Shown: positions 6,319-8,598 of the stretch, piece by piece
Layout: the number at the start of each line of letters is the position of its first letter
Numbering within the stretch: position 1 is the first letter of the stretch
DNA from: Candidatus Dojkabacteria bacterium
GTDB lineage: Bacteria > Patescibacteriota > Dojkabacteria > B142 > WJKM01
Assembly: GCA_020429465.1 (NCBI GenBank)
Contig: JAGQLH010000055.1
Span: 1-8,598 of the forward strand
Direction of reading: 5' to 3'
Length of the DNA stretch: 8,598 nucleotides
Program-made: the position numbers and the translations under genes
Notes under the pieces: generated by a model
The model's input: the letters and a program-made list of their open reading frames with translations, nothing else
Told to the model about the DNA's origin: nothing
Databases searched by the model: none

Positions 6319-6606
6319 TTACATCTTTGAATTAAGATGAACTTCAAATGCACCCCCTTGGCCATTAAAATACCCCCCAGGCTTAAAATGTTCTACGTAT
6401 TTTGAATTCTTTAATAATTTTGCAACCTGAGGACGAACTTTGTGCCCTTTTCCTGTAATTACAAGGACTCTATTGTGTTTTGCAATGTAAGAATCTTGTA
6501 AAAATTCATTAAGGAGTAATTCCACATCATAAGGAGTGAGTGGCCCCCTCTCATGGAAATCGAAACTATCATCGGGAATAAATTCTACGATATCGTATAT
6601 TGACAC
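6319..6606 (-). CDS. Stand-alone Smr-domain protein
   Basis: A 95-residue protein consisting of one Smr (small MutS-related) domain. Smr domains bind branched or structured nucleic acid, and several have nicking endonuclease activity; bacterial stand-alone forms have also been tied to ribosome-collision rescue. Visible motifs are DFH at 16-18 (the LDxH position, here FDFHERG), LTPYDVELLLNEFL (23-36), VITGKG at 49-54 in place of the usual HGKG, VRPQVAKLL (57-65), and the C-terminal glycine-rich NGQGGAFEVHL (81-91). The histidine of HGxG is replaced by threonine. The start is a GTG: the only nearby ATG is out of frame, and an in-frame stop lies seven codons upstream. It begins 18 bases after the folate cyclo-ligase stop, in the same cluster. 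Domain assignment is good; biological role is not resolved. Confidence 0.82.
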   Translation of the reverse strand: MSIYDIVEFIPDDSFDFHERGPLTPYDVELLLNEFLQDSYIAKHNRVLVITGKGHKVRPQVAKLLKNSKYVEHFKPGGYFNGQGGAFEVHLNSKM

Positions 6607-6624
6607 ATCTATTATTATAATTAC

Positions 6625-7146
6625 TTAAGAGAAATACATTATACCCTCTTCACAAACCAAGATATCAACCTTTTGATCATGTGGTTCAACTGGTACATCA
6701 TCTAGAATTTGTGCAGCGTAGCAGATCCCGACTTTTTTACATTCTGAATGTATATTATGAGCAATCGTTTGATCATACCATCCCCCTCCTCGTCCTATCC
6801 TATTTCCCTTTTTATCAAAGGCTCTCCCCGGAACGACTAGAAGCTCAATTTCTAATTCATCAATACGATTCACTTTATCTTTGGATGTAAATCCCTGTTC
6901 CTCACGCCCAAGTGGGAATACTAGCGTATATCCACTCTCCTCCAACTGTGTATACCATGGGCATATATTTGGTTCATCAGGCAATACTTCGTACACACCT
7001 ATAATAGATACATCATCCAAAGACTGAAGAACTTTACTTAAGTATGTCACAATCTTTATATCTCTTTCTTCTCTCCGAGAAAGTGTATGAATCACCTGGG
7101 TAATATTTTTCCGAATAACAGGCTTCGTAAATTCTGGATTATTCAT
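6625..7146 (-). CDS. fau: 5-formyltetrahydrofolate cyclo-ligase
   Basis: A 173-residue member of the 5-FTHF cyclo-ligase (MTHFS) family, close to the usual 180-200. These cytosolic enzymes use ATP to convert 5-formyl-THF to 5,10-methenyl-THF, returning an inhibitory storage folate to the one-carbon pool. The ATP- and folate-binding signature LLVVPGRAFDKKGNRIGRGG (102-121) followed by GWYD (122-125) is diagnostic. IGVYEVLPDEPNI (49-61) holds the folate-contact region, FPLG (77-80) the central strand end, and VPVEPHD (151-157) with D161 the C-terminal motif. The N-terminal helix has the expected basic residues (R12, K13, R24, R25). Its ATG lies inside the end of the preceding membrane-protein gene, an eight-base overlap that suggests translational coupling. 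No folate-biosynthesis gene is in view, so it probably acts on salvaged folate (inference). Confidence 0.93.
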   Translation of the reverse strand: MNNPEFTKPVIRKNITQVIHTLSRREERDIKIVTYLSKVLQSLDDVSIIGVYEVLPDEPNICPWYTQLEESGYTLVFPLGREEQGFTSKDKVNRIDELEIELLVVPGRAFDKKGNRIGRGGGWYDQTIAHNIHSECKKVGICYAAQILDDVPVEPHDQKVDILVCEEGIMYFS

Positions 7147-7309
7147 TCATCTTGATATCGAGAATACCAATATCAACATTTGCCTCTGGAGATGATTGAA
7201 TTTGAGTTTTATACACAAAACCACCAAGTGAGAACAAGAGGAACGCGATGAGTGATACAATAGCTATTACCGCACTTATTTTTTGTAGTTTTACTAATTG
7301 TTTTTCCAT
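7139..7309 (-). CDS. 56-residue single-pass membrane protein
   Basis: This short gene encodes 56 residues: a basic N-terminus (MEKQLVKLQK), one hydrophobic helix (about 11-33) and a polar C-terminal segment ending in DIGILDIKMNE. The charge pattern suggests an inside N-terminus and outside C-terminus, or an uncleaved signal anchor. No lipobox is present. Three facts support a real gene: its ATG lies at normal distance below a good promoter, its stop overlaps the cyclo-ligase start by eight bases (ATGAATGAATAA arrangement), and without it the promoter would have a leader of about 180 bases. I recognise no family. It may be an assembly factor or small membrane regulator, but the sequence does not say. 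Confidence 0.65.
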   Translation of the reverse strand: MEKQLVKLQKISAVIAIVSLIAFLLFSLGGFVYKTQIQSSPEANVDIGILDIKMNE

Positions 7310-7330
7310 GGTAATGTATCTTTATACCCT

Positions 7331-7359
7331 ATCATACAAGAAAATTTCTATTTTGTAAG
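7331..7359 (-). promoter_or_regulatory. Predicted promoter of the small membrane protein-cyclo-ligase-Smr cluster
   Basis: Read on the minus strand, CTTACA (7359-7354; four of six matches to TTGACA) is followed after exactly 17 bases by TATGAT (7336-7331; five of six matches to TATAAT). Transcription would start near 7324, about 15 bases before the ATG of the 56-residue protein. A second -10-like TATAAA (7326-7321) lies just downstream but lacks a matching -35. Confidence 0.55.
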
Positions 7360-7391
7360 GAGTAAATGGTAAAATCCAGGTAGGTACTTCT

Positions 7392-7397
7392 TATATA
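7392..7397 (+). promoter_or_regulatory. Possible -10 box for coaE
   Basis: TATATA ends nine bases before the coaE ATG, so a transcript from it would begin at or very near the start codon. A second candidate, TAAAAT (7370-7375), would give a leader of about 25 bases. Neither has a clear -35 hexamer, and the choice is open. No Shine-Dalgarno sits next to the ATG. Confidence 0.3.
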
Positions 7398-7406
7398 CGA
7401 GACCGA

Positions 7407-7997
7407 ATGATTATTGGAGTGACTGGGAAAATTGGCACCGGAAAGTCTCATGTTGCCAAGTTTCTCAAACGAAAGTTAAAATTTCAGATACTCGATGCAG
7501 ACAAAATAAAGTTTGATATTATCGAGAATTCTGATTTGCACAACACAATTGTCTCTACATTTGGGGCGAGGGTTTTACATCCAAATGGGACTATTGATCG
7601 TAATAAATTGATGATCACTACCGGCAAAGATCCGCTTCACCTTAAAATTCTTGGAGAATACGTAAACAAAAAAATTGGTGATGAAATTCGTTCAATACTT
7701 AAAAGTGAAGATGATAATTTTATTATTGAATCTACAGACCCACAACGACAAAATCTCACAAGTCTTTTCAATGTTTCTGTTTTGGTAGTAACAAATAAAC
7801 GAATTGGCTATCAACGCCTACTTCGTAAATATCCTAAAGACGTCGTTGATGCTGTATGGCAATACCAAAAAGATGTAAAAAACTATGATTATGTTATCGA
7901 TAATAGTGGTAGTATAAGAGAGTTACGAAACGATATCAATCAACTAGTACATGACATGCTCCATGAGCAAAACGCAAAAACAATACCAGAAGAATAA
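7407..7997 (+). CDS. coaE: Divergent dephospho-CoA kinase-like P-loop kinase
   Basis: A 196-residue P-loop kinase best matching CoaE, which phosphorylates the 3'-hydroxyl of dephospho-CoA in the last step of CoA synthesis. Features in order: Walker A GVTGKIGTGKS (4-14), LDADKI (29-34; the usual DADxIAH with its final AH lost), FGARVLHPNGTIDRNKL (52-68; the CoaE pattern FGxxIL..dGxIDRxxL), lid residues R137 and R140 in YQRLLRK (135-141), and YDYVIDNSGSIRELRNDINQL (160-180; the usual vDxvIxNxGs..L). The conserved HP and LLxE segments between residues 75 and 110 are not recognisable, where the sequence reads FIIESTDPQ. The substrate could therefore differ, and a nucleotide or nucleoside kinase is an alternative. 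It overlaps the start of the alpha/beta hydrolase gene. The family is likely, the substrate less so. Confidence 0.75.
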   Translation: MIIGVTGKIGTGKSHVAKFLKRKLKFQILDADKIKFDIIENSDLHNTIVSTFGARVLHPNGTIDRNKLMITTGKDPLHLKILGEYVNKKIGDEIRSILKSEDDNFIIESTDPQRQNLTSLFNVSVLVVTNKRIGYQRLLRKYPKDVVDAVWQYQKDVKNYDYVIDNSGSIRELRNDINQLVHDMLHEQNAKTIPEE

Positions 7998-8598
7998 TTT
8001 TATACTGCATAACGCACAGGCTAAGAATACCCCAATAATTATCCTCCATGGATGGGGAGGTTCACTGCATAGCCTTACTCCCCTTGGGGAATCACTATCA
8101 TCAATCTGCGATCACCCTATTTACGTACTCGAGTTGCCGGGTTTTGGTAAAACTCGCATGCCTCATCAAACACTCACGACTTCGGATTATGCAAATTTTG
8201 TACTCGAATTCATCACTGAGAAGAAACTTGAAACACCTATTATTATTGGACATTCTTTTGGAGGAAAAATACTATTAGATATTACTAGTAAGAACAAGTA
8301 CGCTCTCGAACGTATTATTCTTATCAATCCATCCGGAATCAAACCTAGGAACTCCCTTAAGAAATCAGTATCGAAATTATTAAAGAAAATAACAACTAAA
8401 AAAAAAGCAAATAATAAAGTAGCAAAAAATCTTTTTTATAAATATATACTTAGAGAACGTGATTATTTAAATGCAGGCTCACTCAAAAAAACACTTTCCA
8501 CAGTAGTTAATGAACATTATGACGAATATGTCAGCTCAATAAGTATACCAACACTGATAATTTGGGGAGAAAACGATTCCTATGTACCACTGTGGATG
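7963..8598 (+). CDS. Alpha/beta hydrolase (C-terminus cut by window edge)
   Basis: The 212 visible residues form most of an alpha/beta-hydrolase fold. IIILHGWGGS (25-34) gives the oxyanion-hole loop. YVLELPGFGKT (54-64) is the strand and turn typical of the family. IIGHSFGGK (94-102) is the nucleophile elbow with S98. WGENDSYVP (201-209) supplies the acid, probably D205. The catalytic histidine should lie just past the window end. A very lysine-rich lid region (132-156) separates the core halves. No signal peptide is seen, so it is probably cytosolic. The start is uncertain: ATG at 7951 or 7963, giving 47 or 35 bases of overlap with coaE; no later ATG precedes the first conserved strand. The substrate (ester, lipid or peptide) cannot be inferred. 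Confidence 0.85.
   Translation, partial: MSKTQKQYQKNNFILHNAQAKNTPIIILHGWGGSLHSLTPLGESLSSICDHPIYVLELPGFGKTRMPHQTLTTSDYANFVLEFITEKKLETPIIIGHSFGGKILLDITSKNKYALERIILINPSGIKPRNSLKKSVSKLLKKITTKKKANNKVAKNLFYKYILRERDYLNAGSLKKTLSTVVNEHYDEYVSSISIPTLIIWGENDSYVPLWM

Noticed and set aside
6681..6890. Plus-strand open frame opposite the folate cyclo-ligase gene
   Set aside because: It is antisense to the diagnostic cyclo-ligase motif and has no independent support.
8048..8278. Plus-strand open frame of 76 codons
   Set aside because: It is another frame of the alpha/beta hydrolase, whose HGWGG and GHSFGG motifs fix the true frame.

Overview
The window is a gene-dense, AT-rich stretch (roughly 36-38% GC by eye) of what looks like a bacterial chromosome. 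It holds thirteen or fourteen protein genes, the longest gap is just under 100 bases, and I see no RNA genes, mobile elements or CRISPR arrays. Both edge genes are cut by the window boundary. The likely source is a Candidate Phyla Radiation (Patescibacteria) lineage of the Microgenomates/Dojkabacteria type. That is an inference from short divergent versions of housekeeping enzymes, frequent strand switching, overlapping gene ends and almost no Shine-Dalgarno sequences. TGA ends the FKBP gene at its natural domain boundary and no TGA interrupts a gene, so the TGA-recoded CPR groups (Gracilibacteria/SR1 type) are unlikely.

Layout. 1-2442 (minus): metallophosphoesterase, ruvX, then mltG (peptidoglycan lytic transglycosylase, C-terminus outside the window). 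2488-3246 (plus): methionine aminopeptidase, map. 3233-3661 (minus): stand-alone response-regulator receiver, overlapping the end of map. 3759-5084 (plus): a tight operon of a secreted FKBP prolyl-isomerase lipoprotein, a VOC-fold protein and a four-helix membrane protein. 5097-7309 (minus): a 56-residue membrane protein, 5-formyltetrahydrofolate cyclo-ligase, an Smr-domain protein and a compact SF1B (Dda/RecD-like) helicase. 7407-8598 (plus): a divergent CoaE-like kinase overlapping an alpha/beta hydrolase cut by the window end.

The functions are mixed: cell wall (MltG), nucleic-acid maintenance (RuvX, helicase, Smr protein), protein maturation and folding (Map, FKBP), cofactors (folate cyclo-ligase, CoaE-like) and signalling (receiver). 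I see no single dedicated pathway. The most distinctive signals are a Map protein whose second active-site histidine is a tryptophan, divergent promoters that overlap so closely that polymerase probably cannot use both at once, and a short membrane-protein gene overlapping the folate gene. I found no convincing new multi-gene system.
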